Shown: in pieces, positions 8,395-16,644 of the stretch
How the letters are laid out: each line of letters begins with the position of its first letter
How positions within the stretch are numbered: position 1 is the stretch's first letter
From: NIOZ-UU35 sp964344175
GTDB lineage: Bacteria > Chloroflexota > Anaerolineae > Anaerolineales > UBA11858
DNA: 64,000 bases
Direction of reading: 5' to 3'
Assembly: GCA_964344175.1 (NCBI GenBank)
Contig: CAYFMI010000004.1
Span: forward strand, 17,200-81,199
Notes under the pieces: generated by a model
Seen by the model: the letters and a program-made list of their open reading frames with translations, nothing else
Told to the model about the DNA's origin: nothing
Database searches by the model: none
Translations under genes and position numbers: made by a program

Positions 8395-9401
8395 ACAACT
8401 CCCCTTCCCTGCCATCGCTTCGTAAACTTATTCTTGTCGTTGAAGATAGTGCGCAAATCCGCAATATCATTGTCCGCTCCCTCGAGCTAGAAGGCTACTC
8501 CACCAAACAAGCAAAAAATGGGGTGGACGGACTGGGGATACTCAAAGAGAGTACGCCTGACTTAATTCTCTCGGACATTAATATGCCCCAGATGGATGGG
8601 CTGCAATTTTTTAAAGCTGTGCGGAAAAACCCCCTATGGACGGCGATCCCCTTTGTCTTTTTGACCTCCCACAGCACATCCGAAGATATTCAACGCGGGC
8701 GCGAATTGGGGGTCGAAGACTACCTCACCAAACCCATCGAACCAGCCGATCTGGTGCGCATCATCAACGCCCGCCTGTACCGCTCTGCGGCAGTAGAGGT
8801 TGCCCAGGTTGGTCAGGCCTATTTAGACACAGTCAAGGTACTCGCAAATGTCATTGAGGGGCGAGACCGTTATACGCGCGGCCATGTCGAGCGCGTGACC
8901 ATGTACGCGCTTTGGGTTGCCAAAGCGCTCAATTGGCCTGCAGAGCATATTCGGATGTTGGAATTTGGGGGGCGCTTGCACGACATCGGCAAAATTCTCA
9001 TTCCCGGAAGTGTGCTCAACAAACCCGGACGCCTAACCAACGAAGAGTGGAGCATGGTAAAAAAGCACCCGGCCGCGGGCGCAAAAATGCTTCAGGGGAT
9101 CCAGCATTTACGCGGCACCCTGCCTTATGTGCTCTACCATCACGAGCGCTGGGATGGCTCCGGTTATCCCAAAGGATTGAAGGGTAAAGACATCCCCGTG
9201 CAGGGCCGCCTGCTAGCCCTGGCCGATGTCTACGACGCCCTGACCACCGCCCGGCCTTATCACAAAGCCCGGAGTCACAGCGAGGTAATCCAAATCCTAC
9301 AGGTAGATTCCGGCACACATTTCGACCCTCAGCTGGTGCCGATTTTCATCGAAATCATCAATAAACGCAGGGCAAAAGCAGCGGCGAAGAAAGCCGCCTG
9401 A
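8391..9401 (+). CDS. second REC-HD-GYP response regulator (tandem paralogue)
   Basis: The product is 336 residues with the same architecture as the preceding gene: D62 in SDINMP, HDIGK and HHERWDGSGYP. Close similarity and the 4-bp overlap show a tandem duplication. The C-terminus ends in a basic Lys/Arg/Ala tail that the first copy lacks. Both keep complete catalytic motifs, so neither copy looks degenerate. The two may answer different kinases or form heterodimers (inference). Confidence 0.92.
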   Translation: MNNSPSLPSLRKLILVVEDSAQIRNIIVRSLELEGYSTKQAKNGVDGLGILKESTPDLILSDINMPQMDGLQFFKAVRKNPLWTAIPFVFLTSHSTSEDIQRGRELGVEDYLTKPIEPADLVRIINARLYRSAAVEVAQVGQAYLDTVKVLANVIEGRDRYTRGHVERVTMYALWVAKALNWPAEHIRMLEFGGRLHDIGKILIPGSVLNKPGRLTNEEWSMVKKHPAAGAKMLQGIQHLRGTLPYVLYHHERWDGSGYPKGLKGKDIPVQGRLLALADVYDALTTARPYHKARSHSEVIQILQVDSGTHFDPQLVPIFIEIINKRRAKAAAKKAA

Positions 9402-9425
9402 CTGGCATCAGCGCCAATAGACGCG

Positions 9426-10355
9426 TTAAACTTTCCTCAGTAAATCTCGAAAGGCAGTTTCCACATTCGGAAACCGGAAGGTATATCCCCACCTCAGCAA
9501 TTGCTCCGGCAAGACGCGCTGCCCATCGAGTACCACTGTGGATACTTCGCCAAACATGGTCCGCAGTACAAATCCGGGCAGGGGCAGCCACGAAGGCCGC
9601 CGCAGCACCCTGCCCAGGGCGCTGCCAAAATCGGCATTGGGCAAGGGGTTGGGCGCGGTCAGGTTAACCGGGCCGTGCGCTTGCTCGTGTGCAATCAGAA
9701 AACGAATCGCCGCGCCAACATCGTCGATATGCACCCAAGAATACCACTGTCGCCCGCTGCCAAATGCCCCTCCGACAAACATGCGGTAGGGCAGTAACAA
9801 GCGCGGCAGCGCCCCGCCTGCCAGACTCAGCACAACGCCAGTGCGCAAAATCACGCGGCGTACCCCAAGGGCTTCAACCGGCGCGGTGACCGCCTCCCAT
9901 TGTTGAGCGATTCGGGCAATAAAATCATCCCCGGGGGGAGCGTTCTCGGTCAGGGGCGCATCGCCATGCGTGCCATAGTAACCAATCGCCGAGGCCTGTA
10001 TCAGCACGGCGGGCTTCCTTCCGGCATTTTGAATGGCCTCCACCAGCGCCAGACCCGCCTTCAGGCGGCTTTGCAAAATACGTTCCTTGCGCATTTTCGT
10101 CCAGCGGGCGGGGAAAAATCGCCTGCCGGAAATATTCTCCCCGGCCAGATTGATAACGGCATCAACATCGTTGATGATCTCTCCCCAACCCTGGGTGGTT
10201 TCTCCATCCCATAGATGAACCTGCACTCCATCAGGCAGCCGTCCACCCGCTTCGGGTCGACGCGAGAGTACAATCGGGGTGTCACCTGCCCCCAAGAGTT
10301 GACGCACCAATTCACGACCAATCAAACCAGTTCCGCCAGTGATCAAAATATTCAT
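9426..10355 (-). CDS. TIGR01777-type SDR epimerase (YfcH-like)
   Basis: The product is 309 residues from the ATG at 10355, which gives the standard N-terminus MNILITGGTGLIGRELV with the NAD(P)-binding glycine motif. INLAGENISGRRF and SAIGYYGTHGD are typical of the YfcH/TIGR01777 family, and the C-terminal DUF1731-like segment (QRVLPEQLLRWGYTFRFP) is present. The reaction is not established for the family. The stop of the upstream B12 regulator is 1 nt before this ATG, so the two are coupled. Confidence 0.88.
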   Translation of the reverse strand: MNILITGGTGLIGRELVRQLLGAGDTPIVLSRRPEAGGRLPDGVQVHLWDGETTQGWGEIINDVDAVINLAGENISGRRFFPARWTKMRKERILQSRLKAGLALVEAIQNAGRKPAVLIQASAIGYYGTHGDAPLTENAPPGDDFIARIAQQWEAVTAPVEALGVRRVILRTGVVLSLAGGALPRLLLPYRMFVGGAFGSGRQWYSWVHIDDVGAAIRFLIAHEQAHGPVNLTAPNPLPNADFGSALGRVLRRPSWLPLPGFVLRTMFGEVSTVVLDGQRVLPEQLLRWGYTFRFPNVETAFRDLLRKV

Positions 10356-10356
10356 G

Positions 10357-11676
10357 CTACACTCCATCTTCAAAAGTCTGTGCAAGCCAGGATACAATCG
10401 GCTGAACTGCCTCGCCCATCACATCCAGCAAGGCATGCTGATAAGCACGCATATACAACCCCAAGCTTTCCGCGGGGAGATCAACATTACTCAGCAAACC
10501 GGAAATCCATTCGTACTCTGGTTGCAACAAAGCCAAATCCCCCAGCCTTAGCGCAGCATGGATATTCTTCCCCAAAGAATGATTCGCCACCTGCAAATGC
10601 TGTCCAGTAATCTGGCCTTGCAAGCTCCCGAGAAGATGGCTCACTACAACTGCGTGAGCGGTGGGGAAATTTTCTATAAGTTCCTTCTCGAATTGCCCAT
10701 GCGCTATTACGAGGGCCTGCCGCGGTGATTGGATCAGCGCTTCGACACGTCCGGCGGCCTGGTATAAATCATCCCCCAAATAGAAACCGGGCAAATGCTT
10801 CTTAAGCGCGGGGGTCGCGCTAAAAACCCAGCCCCCAAAAGCCAGGGGGGTTTTTTGATACTCTAATTTTGCAGTAATTTCGAGCAGCGATGCAGCCGTA
10901 TGCAACTGATGGGCGGTCATCACCACCAATGCCGGAAAAACTGTCGCGACCATCGTTTCTAACTGAGCAAGCGGCACATCGGCCCCCAGGTTTATCACAT
11001 TCCAGCCGCGATTACGCAGCAACAGGGTCATCAATAGCGCCGGAAGGGCATGCTCTTCGTTTGGGGGGCAACCCACCACAATATTCGGAGCATGGATTGG
11101 GGGCGGGGCCGCCGCAATCAACGCGTTGATGCGGCGGGCCACCAGGCCGGTTGTGAAATGCTCATGCTGAACAGTCGCTTCCCGGCGATACCAGGCCCAG
11201 CCAATCTCAGACAGACCAGCAAACAAGACATCGAAACAAACCGTCTCAGCCGGGAATAGAGCAAAGGCATATGCGGCAACCTGTTCGGCGCGCGCTTCAT
11301 CGTAATTTAAGCAGGCTTCTACCCAGGCATTACGCAACTCGTCGATTTGGGCGCCTTCGGGAAATTCAACCGGCGCAACAACGCGTGCCCCTGTGACGGC
11401 AGTAGATAACTCCGCCAACGGATCGCGCCCTTCGGCTTCTAACGTGCGCCACAAAGCCACCGCTTTACTGATCGACATGCCTTCATCTTGTCGCGCCAGC
11501 AGCCACTTGATGATCTCAATGTCGCGCCGGGAATACAAACGGTGACGCCCCTCTGTGCGGGCAGGTTCGGGCAGGCCATAGCGTCGCTCCCAGGCACGCA
11601 ATGTATCGGCATGGATACCGGTCTCATGAATGACCACGCCCAAGTTGAAGGTTGGGGTAGGTGAAAATTCTGCCAT
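10357..11676 (-). CDS. MerR-type regulator with cobalamin-binding domain (CarH/LitR-like photoreceptor)
   Basis: The 439-residue protein starts with a MerR helix-turn-helix (DTLRAWERRYGLP). A four-helix cap carries the W-x9-EH motif (W162, E172, H173), then a B12-binding domain has the axial-ligand candidate H209 in PNEEHALPAL. W-x9-EH is the adenosylcobalamin light-sensing signature of CarH. The residue after the Trp is Tyr, where Thermus CarH has the His that forms the bis-His photoproduct. The start at 11676 has an AAAGGA site 6 nt upstream. A likely role is B12- and light-dependent repression of its own operon. About 150 C-terminal residues after the B12 domain are unassigned. Confidence 0.85.
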   Translation of the reverse strand: MAEFSPTPTFNLGVVIHETGIHADTLRAWERRYGLPEPARTEGRHRLYSRRDIEIIKWLLARQDEGMSISKAVALWRTLEAEGRDPLAELSTAVTGARVVAPVEFPEGAQIDELRNAWVEACLNYDEARAEQVAAYAFALFPAETVCFDVLFAGLSEIGWAWYRREATVQHEHFTTGLVARRINALIAAAPPPIHAPNIVVGCPPNEEHALPALLMTLLLRNRGWNVINLGADVPLAQLETMVATVFPALVVMTAHQLHTAASLLEITAKLEYQKTPLAFGGWVFSATPALKKHLPGFYLGDDLYQAAGRVEALIQSPRQALVIAHGQFEKELIENFPTAHAVVVSHLLGSLQGQITGQHLQVANHSLGKNIHAALRLGDLALLQPEYEWISGLLSNVDLPAESLGLYMRAYQHALLDVMGEAVQPIVSWLAQTFEDGV

Positions 11677-11831
11677 AGCGGTCCTTTGCGGCGATATTTC
11701 TTCCATCGTTACTATCTGCAATCCTACCCCAAGAAGTCTACGGTGTCAATATTTTGCAAATATATTGAAAAGAAAGCGTTGACGAAATCCGCGCATGCTG
11801 CTCTCCTAATCCGACACATTCTGAGCAGATG

Positions 11832-11840
11832 TGGTTTAAT
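11832..11840 (+). promoter_or_regulatory. extended -10 promoter of tex
   Basis: TGGTTTAAT ends 7 nt before the tex ATG and there is no Shine-Dalgarno, so transcription should start at or next to the A of the ATG. Confidence 0.4.
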
Positions 11841-11847
11841 CGCCCCC

Positions 11848-14025
11848 ATGACATACGCAAACAAAATAGCCTCTTCACTGAAGATAACGCCCGGTCAAGT
11901 CTATGCCGCCATCGAGTTACTCGATGGCGGGAATACCATCCCCTTTATTGCCCGCTACCGCAAAGAGGCCACCGGCAGCCTGGATGAAACCCAGATCCGC
12001 CAGATTGCCGAACAACTCAAAACACGGCGCGCCCTCGACGATCGCCGCCAGACGGTGCTGAAAACAATCTCCGAGCAAGGCAAATTAACCCCCGTATTGC
12101 GCAGCCACATCGAGGCCGCCGAGACGCGCACCGAACTCGAAGACCTTTACCAACCGTACAAACCAAAACGAAAAACCCGCGCCAGCGCTGCCCGCGCAAA
12201 AGGGCTGCAAGCGTTGGCCGACATTATCGCCAGCCAAGATACCAGCGGGAAAACACCCACTCAACTAGCAGAACGTTTTCTCAGCGAAGAGGTGCCAAGC
12301 GTGGCCGAGGCCTACGCCGGGGCGCGCGACATCCTGGCCGAAATGATCAGCGACAATGCCACCGTTCGCCAGGAGACGCGCAAGAAAGCCTCCCAATGGG
12401 GGCAAAGCCGCACACTCAAATCGAAAAATGCCGATGATCCACGCGGCGTCTATGAAACTTACTACGAATTCGAAACCCGCGTAGACCGTCTGCGCCCTCA
12501 CCAAATTTTAGCCATCAACCGCGCCGAAAAAGAGAAAGTTTTGCGGGTGGGGATCGAAATCCCTGAGCGCGACTGGCGCAATACCATTGAGGCGCACTTC
12601 CCTGCCAACCACCGCTCACCACTGGCCGAACAAATCCACCAGGCCGTGGACGATGCCGCCATCCGCCTTCTCTTACCGGCCATCGAGCGCGATGTGCGCC
12701 GCGCCCTCACCGAGCAGGCCGAAGCCCATGCTATAAAAATATTCGCAACCAACTTGCGCAACCTGCTCACCCAGCCGCCCATTACCGGGCATGTGGTCAT
12801 GGGGATCGACCCCGGCTTTCGCACCGGCTGCAAAGTTGCCATCGTAGACCCGACCGGCAAACCGCTTGCCACAGCGACAATCTACCCCCACGAACCTCAA
12901 AAGCAGGCCGGGCATTCGAAAAAGATTCTCGCAGAAGCCATCCAGCGCCACACCGTCACCCTGATTGCCATCGGCAATGGCACCGCCTCGCGCGAGACCG
13001 AGCAACTGATCGCTAATCTGATTCAGCAACACAACCAAAGTGTCTCCCCGCAATCAGCCCTGCAGTACCTGATCGTCAACGAAGCCGGGGCCAGCGTATA
13101 CAGCGCCAGCGAGCTAGCCAGAGCCGAACTACCCAATATGGACGTTGCCATGCGGGGAGCGGTCTCTATTGCCCGCCGGGTGCAAGACCCCCTGGCCGAG
13201 TTAGTCAAGATTGATCCTAAATCGATTGGCGTGGGCATGTACCAGCACGATGTCGATCAAAAAGCCCTTGCCGAAACCTTGCAAAGCGTAGTCGAGAGTG
13301 TCGTCAACCAGGTTGGCGTGGAGGCCAACACCGCCTCCCCGGCCTTGCTCGGTTATGTCTCCGGCATTGGCCCCTCTCTGGCTATGCGCATCATAGCACA
13401 CCGCGACAAACACGGCCCCTTCCGCAGCCGCAAGGATTTGCGCAACGTCTCCGGCATGGGCGCCAAGACCTTCGAGCAATCCGCTGGATTTTTGCGCATA
13501 ACTGGCGGGGAAAATCCGTTGGATGCTTCCGCCATTCACCCAGAGAGTTATCCAGTCGCCCAGGCGGTCATTCAGCGCGCCGCCCTCGAGCTGGGCGCAC
13601 CCCCCGAGGCGCGCGCCGCCACCCTGAGCGAATTCCGCCAGCGCACCCCCTTTGAGAATCTCGCCAATGAGCTAGGAGTCGGCATCCCCACCCTGGAAGA
13701 CATCTTTGAGCAACTCGCCCGTCCGGGCCGCGACCCACGCGCCGATCTATCCCGGCCGATCCTGCGCAGCGACATCCTCAAAATGGACGACTTATCAACC
13801 GGGATGCAGCTTAGAGGCACGGTGCGCAATGTGGTTGATTTTGGGGCTTTCATTGACATCGGCGTCAAGCAAGATGGTTTACTGCATCGCAGCCAGATTC
13901 CGCGCAGTAAACAACTCAGCGTGGGGGATATTCTCATGGTCAAGATTCTCAAAATTGAAGCCGAGCGCGGCCGGATTGGGTTGGGATGGCGCTCCGATTC
14001 GGGGGAGATTTCTAACGAATCATAG
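11848..14025 (+). CDS. tex: Tex-family RNA-binding transcription accessory protein
   Basis: The product is 725 residues from MTYANKIASSL; upstream in-frame codons have no Tex similarity. Domains in order are the N-terminal Tex helical region with IPFIARYRKEATGSLDE, the YqgF-like fold (VMGIDPGFRTGCKVAIVD), helix-hairpin-helix (SGIGPSLAMRIIAHRDKHG, VSGMGAKTFEQSAGFLRI) and a C-terminal S1 domain (LRGTVRNVVDFGAFIDIG). Family members bind nucleic acid and affect transcription. It is divergent from the CarH-like gene with a 171-bp spacer. Confidence 0.95.
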   Translation: MTYANKIASSLKITPGQVYAAIELLDGGNTIPFIARYRKEATGSLDETQIRQIAEQLKTRRALDDRRQTVLKTISEQGKLTPVLRSHIEAAETRTELEDLYQPYKPKRKTRASAARAKGLQALADIIASQDTSGKTPTQLAERFLSEEVPSVAEAYAGARDILAEMISDNATVRQETRKKASQWGQSRTLKSKNADDPRGVYETYYEFETRVDRLRPHQILAINRAEKEKVLRVGIEIPERDWRNTIEAHFPANHRSPLAEQIHQAVDDAAIRLLLPAIERDVRRALTEQAEAHAIKIFATNLRNLLTQPPITGHVVMGIDPGFRTGCKVAIVDPTGKPLATATIYPHEPQKQAGHSKKILAEAIQRHTVTLIAIGNGTASRETEQLIANLIQQHNQSVSPQSALQYLIVNEAGASVYSASELARAELPNMDVAMRGAVSIARRVQDPLAELVKIDPKSIGVGMYQHDVDQKALAETLQSVVESVVNQVGVEANTASPALLGYVSGIGPSLAMRIIAHRDKHGPFRSRKDLRNVSGMGAKTFEQSAGFLRITGGENPLDASAIHPESYPVAQAVIQRAALELGAPPEARAATLSEFRQRTPFENLANELGVGIPTLEDIFEQLARPGRDPRADLSRPILRSDILKMDDLSTGMQLRGTVRNVVDFGAFIDIGVKQDGLLHRSQIPRSKQLSVGDILMVKILKIEAERGRIGLGWRSDSGEISNES

Positions 14026-14034
14026 ATATTTCGT

Positions 14035-14065
14035 TTGCATTTTTCTAAGATTCGAGATCTATAAT
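14035..14065 (+). promoter_or_regulatory. possible promoter of the hsp20 genes
   Basis: TATAAT (14060-14065) is preceded by TTGCAT (14035-14040) with a long 19-bp spacer. The leader to the first hsp20 would be about 50 nt. No CIRCE-type inverted repeat is present. Confidence 0.4.
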
Positions 14066-14122
14066 GGGGGCAACTGCGAGGATAAACGCAGACACATTTT
14101 GCCAAATGCAAGGAGGCTAAAT

Positions 14123-14560
14123 ATGTATCGTAGATACCAACCCCAATCTATCTTTCGAGAGTTAGATCAACTTCAAGATCGAATGAATCGACTGTTCGAT
14201 GATTTTCATGCACAACCCTCTCAGTCTCGACGCAGCTTTCCAGCCATTAATATCTGGGCCGACGAAGAAAGCGTTCGGATTACGGCTGAACTCCCCGGCA
14301 TGGAGAGCAGCGACATTGATCTCAATATCTTGGAAGATACCCTGACATTGAGCGGCGAACGGGCTACCGAGTCACCCCCAGAGAGTGCCAGCTATCACCG
14401 CCGTGAGCGCGGCTTTGGCAAGTTTTCACGCAGCTTGCGCCTGCCTTACCGCGTGGATACCCAATCAAGCAAAGCGACCTTCAAAAACGGCGTGTTAGAG
14501 ATCACCCTGCCGCGCGCCGAGGAAGACCGCCCTAAGAAAATCGCCATCAAAGTTTCTTGA
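14123..14560 (+). CDS. Hsp20/alpha-crystallin small heat-shock protein
   Basis: The 145-residue protein has a perfect AAGGAGG site 6 nt before the ATG. The alpha-crystallin domain runs from about residue 40 (INIWADEESVRITAELPGM) to the A-x-x-x-N-G-V-L-E-I-T-L-P signature near the end. It is an ATP-independent holdase. It is followed 15 bp later by a second, divergent Hsp20 and then DnaJ, forming a chaperone group. Confidence 0.93.
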   Translation: MYRRYQPQSIFRELDQLQDRMNRLFDDFHAQPSQSRRSFPAINIWADEESVRITAELPGMESSDIDLNILEDTLTLSGERATESPPESASYHRRERGFGKFSRSLRLPYRVDTQSSKATFKNGVLEITLPRAEEDRPKKIAIKVS

Positions 14561-14575
14561 TAAACGGAGGCTGAC

Positions 14576-14983
14576 ATGACAAGAGAAGGAAAATCGCTGG
14601 ATACTCAAAAAGAGGAACTCGGCGAGGAACTGGGTGAGCGCACCCGCCCCGGACGTTGCTTTGTGCCCCGCACGGACATCTACGAAACCGAAGATCAAAT
14701 CGTCATCATCATGGATGTGCCCGGCGCATCGAAAGACTCGATCGTCATCAATCTCGAAAAGAATGTACTTACCATCAATGGATACCTGGCGTCTGAACCA
14801 CCCGATGGCTATACCCTGGCCCGTTCTGAGTACCCTATTGGGGACTATGAACGCAGCTTCCGTATCACCGACAAACTCGATCGGGAAGCTATTGAGGCCC
14901 AATACAACAATGGCGTTCTCACACTGAGGTTGCCAAAGGTGCCCGAGGCCAAAAAGCGCAAAATTGCCGTAAGCGTCGGTTAG
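14576..14983 (+). CDS. second Hsp20/alpha-crystallin protein
   Basis: The product is 135 residues. It has the crystallin core (TDIYETEDQIVIIMDVPGA) and the C-terminal signature AQYNNGVLTLRLPKV. The N-terminal arm is short and charged (KEELGEELGERTRPGR), unlike its neighbour. Pairs of unlike Hsp20s often co-assemble; that is inference here. An ACGGAGG ribosome-binding site precedes the ATG, and the pair should be cotranscribed. Confidence 0.93.
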   Translation: MTREGKSLDTQKEELGEELGERTRPGRCFVPRTDIYETEDQIVIIMDVPGASKDSIVINLEKNVLTINGYLASEPPDGYTLARSEYPIGDYERSFRITDKLDREAIEAQYNNGVLTLRLPKVPEAKKRKIAVSVG

Positions 14984-14989
14984 TGCATT

Positions 14990-15029
14990 CGCGAAGATGG
15001 GCGCAAAAAGGGTTGTGCCCATCTTCGCG
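14990..15029 (+). terminator. hairpin after the hsp20 pair
   Basis: A perfect 13-bp stem (CGCGAAGATGGGC with its complement) encloses a 14-nt loop. There is no T run after it, so it may stabilise the hsp20 mRNA 3' end or attenuate read-through into dnaJ rather than act as a strong intrinsic terminator. Confidence 0.55.
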
Positions 15030-15044
15030 GAAGGTTAACAGAAG

Positions 15045-15053
15045 TGTTATACT
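15045..15053 (+). promoter_or_regulatory. extended -10 promoter of dnaJ
   Basis: TGTTATACT fits TG-N-TATAAT with one change. It ends 9 nt before the dnaJ ATG, and no Shine-Dalgarno is present, so the leader is very short. Confidence 0.45.
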
Positions 15054-15062
15054 GGTCGCAGT

Positions 15063-16034
15063 ATGGATTATAGAGATTATTACAAAACCCTGGGCGTGGC
15101 CCGCGGCGCATCGCAAGACGAAATCAAAAAAGCCTTTCGCGGTCTTGCCCGCAAATATCACCCCGATATGAACAAGGGTGATAAACGCGCCGAGGAAAAA
15201 TTCAAAGAGATCAACGAAGCCCACGAAGTACTATCTGACCCCGAAAAACGTCAAAAATACGATCAATTTGGCGCCCACTGGGGACAGTACTCACGCGCTG
15301 GGGGACGCCCGGAAGACTTCAACTGGGATCCCTGGCGCAGGGCACAGGGCGGCTATTCCACCCAGCAAGTATCCCCTGAAGACTTACAACGCATTTTTGG
15401 AAAGATGAGTGGACAGGGGGACGGCATGGGTGGTTTCTCAGACTTCTTCGAGGCTTTATTTGGCAATCTCGGAGGCAGCCGCGCCCCTGGCTTTGGCGGG
15501 CAGCGCGTCCAACAGCCACAACGCAGCCGAGACGTGCATCACACCGTCGAAATCACCCTTGAAGAGGCCTTCGAGGGGACAACACGGGTTTTGCAATGGG
15601 AAGACGGCTCTAAAGTTGAGGCATCAATCCCGCCCGGCGTAAAAACTGGCTCGAAGGTTCGCCTGCGCGGCCAGGCCCGCAACACCAGAGGCGCGCAGTC
15701 TGGGGATGTATTTCTCAATATCGAAGTACGGCCTCACCCGCTGTTTAAACGCAGCGGAGACAACCTGCGCACGAACGTGCCTGTTGGGCTGTACGATGCC
15801 CTCCTCGGCGGGGAAGTGACCGTGGCGACACTCGAGCAGCATATCAAGCTAACTATTCCCCCAGAAACCGAGAACGGCAAAGTATTCCGCTTGCGCGGGC
15901 TGGGTATGCCCAACCTGAAAGGCGGTCAACGCGGCGATTTATTAGCCAAAGTAAATGTGCTACTCCCGAGAGAATTGAGCGACAAAGAAAAAGAACTTTT
16001 TCGGCAATTAAAGTCTTTACAAAAATCATCCTAA
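15063..16034 (+). CDS. DnaJ/CbpA-type Hsp40 co-chaperone without zinc finger
   Basis: The product is 323 residues. The J domain (DYYKTLGVARGASQDEIKKA, HPD at about 37-39) is followed by a Gly/Phe-rich stretch and two beta-sandwich client-binding domains (VTVATLEQHIKLTIPPET). There are no CxxCxGxG repeats, so it is the CbpA class rather than canonical DnaJ. It stimulates DnaK; no dnaK or grpE is in the window. It follows the two hsp20 genes but has its own -10. Confidence 0.93.
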   Translation: MDYRDYYKTLGVARGASQDEIKKAFRGLARKYHPDMNKGDKRAEEKFKEINEAHEVLSDPEKRQKYDQFGAHWGQYSRAGGRPEDFNWDPWRRAQGGYSTQQVSPEDLQRIFGKMSGQGDGMGGFSDFFEALFGNLGGSRAPGFGGQRVQQPQRSRDVHHTVEITLEEAFEGTTRVLQWEDGSKVEASIPPGVKTGSKVRLRGQARNTRGAQSGDVFLNIEVRPHPLFKRSGDNLRTNVPVGLYDALLGGEVTVATLEQHIKLTIPPETENGKVFRLRGLGMPNLKGGQRGDLLAKVNVLLPRELSDKEKELFRQLKSLQKSS

Positions 16035-16062
16035 TTCGCTATAACACTGAAACCAATTTTCA

Positions 16063-16097
16063 AGCCGTCTCCCTATAAGACAGGCTATACTTTTTTT
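16063..16097 (+). terminator. probable terminator of dnaJ
   Basis: An imperfect stem (AGCCGTCT / AGACAGGCT, one bulge) with a 7-nt loop is followed by ATACTTTTTTT. Confidence 0.5.
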
Positions 16098-16173
16098 ACT
16101 GTATTAATGTATGCTATACCCAACCCTTAATGCAGTCCTGGTTTGTTAGACGATATGGACGAAGGAGGCAACT

Positions 16174-16629
16174 GTGCCGAAAAGCATCACCCGAATGAAC
16201 TACAAAAAAGCAAAGGGGTGGTATGTGCGGATAAAGTTTCGCGGAAAAGAGCATCGCAAATTCTTCGCCTTCCAGCGCTGGGGCAGCGAGGATGAAGCCC
16301 TTGAAGCAGCTATCGAATGGCGTGACGAAAAAGAACTCGAGCTTGGTAAGCCGCGCACGGACCGCATGGTCGTTGTCAGACGCGACAATAAGACCGGGGT
16401 CACCGGTGTTCAGCGGGCGCGACAGCACACCGGCGCCACGTATCCCGATGGCACCAAGAAACCAAATTACTCAGACGTCTATGTTGTATCCTGGTGTCCA
16501 GAACCGGGCGTGCGCAGGAATACATCGTTCTCAATTCCCAAATACGGTGAGGAAGAAGCCCGCCGAAAAGCCATAGCATTGCGCAGGAAAAAAGAAATCG
16601 AATTATATGGCAGAACCATCTCTTCCTAA
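16174..16629 (+). CDS. AP2/ERF-like DNA-binding domain protein
   Basis: The product is 151 residues with a GTG start preceded by GAAGGAGG. Two segments look like AP2 domains. Residues about 5-50 (KGWYVRIKFRGKEHRKFFAF, then DEALEAAIEWRDE) and residues about 75-145 (TGVTGVQRARQHTG, YVVSWCPEPGVRRNTSFSI, then EEARRKAIALRRKKE) share the G-V-x-R / W / eeA-x-x-A pattern. Bacterial AP2 domains usually occur in homing endonucleases of mobile elements; here no nuclease is attached. A free-standing DNA-binding role is inferred. It is 15 bp before the next gene. Confidence 0.7.
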   Translation: MPKSITRMNYKKAKGWYVRIKFRGKEHRKFFAFQRWGSEDEALEAAIEWRDEKELELGKPRTDRMVVVRRDNKTGVTGVQRARQHTGATYPDGTKKPNYSDVYVVSWCPEPGVRRNTSFSIPKYGEEEARRKAIALRRKKEIELYGRTISS

Positions 16630-16644
16630 ACCGAGGGACCTACA

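Noticed and set aside
14026..15062. CIRCE/HrcA operator for the heat-shock genes
   Set aside because: I looked for TTAGCACTC-N9-GAGTGCTAA upstream of hsp20 and dnaJ and found no match.
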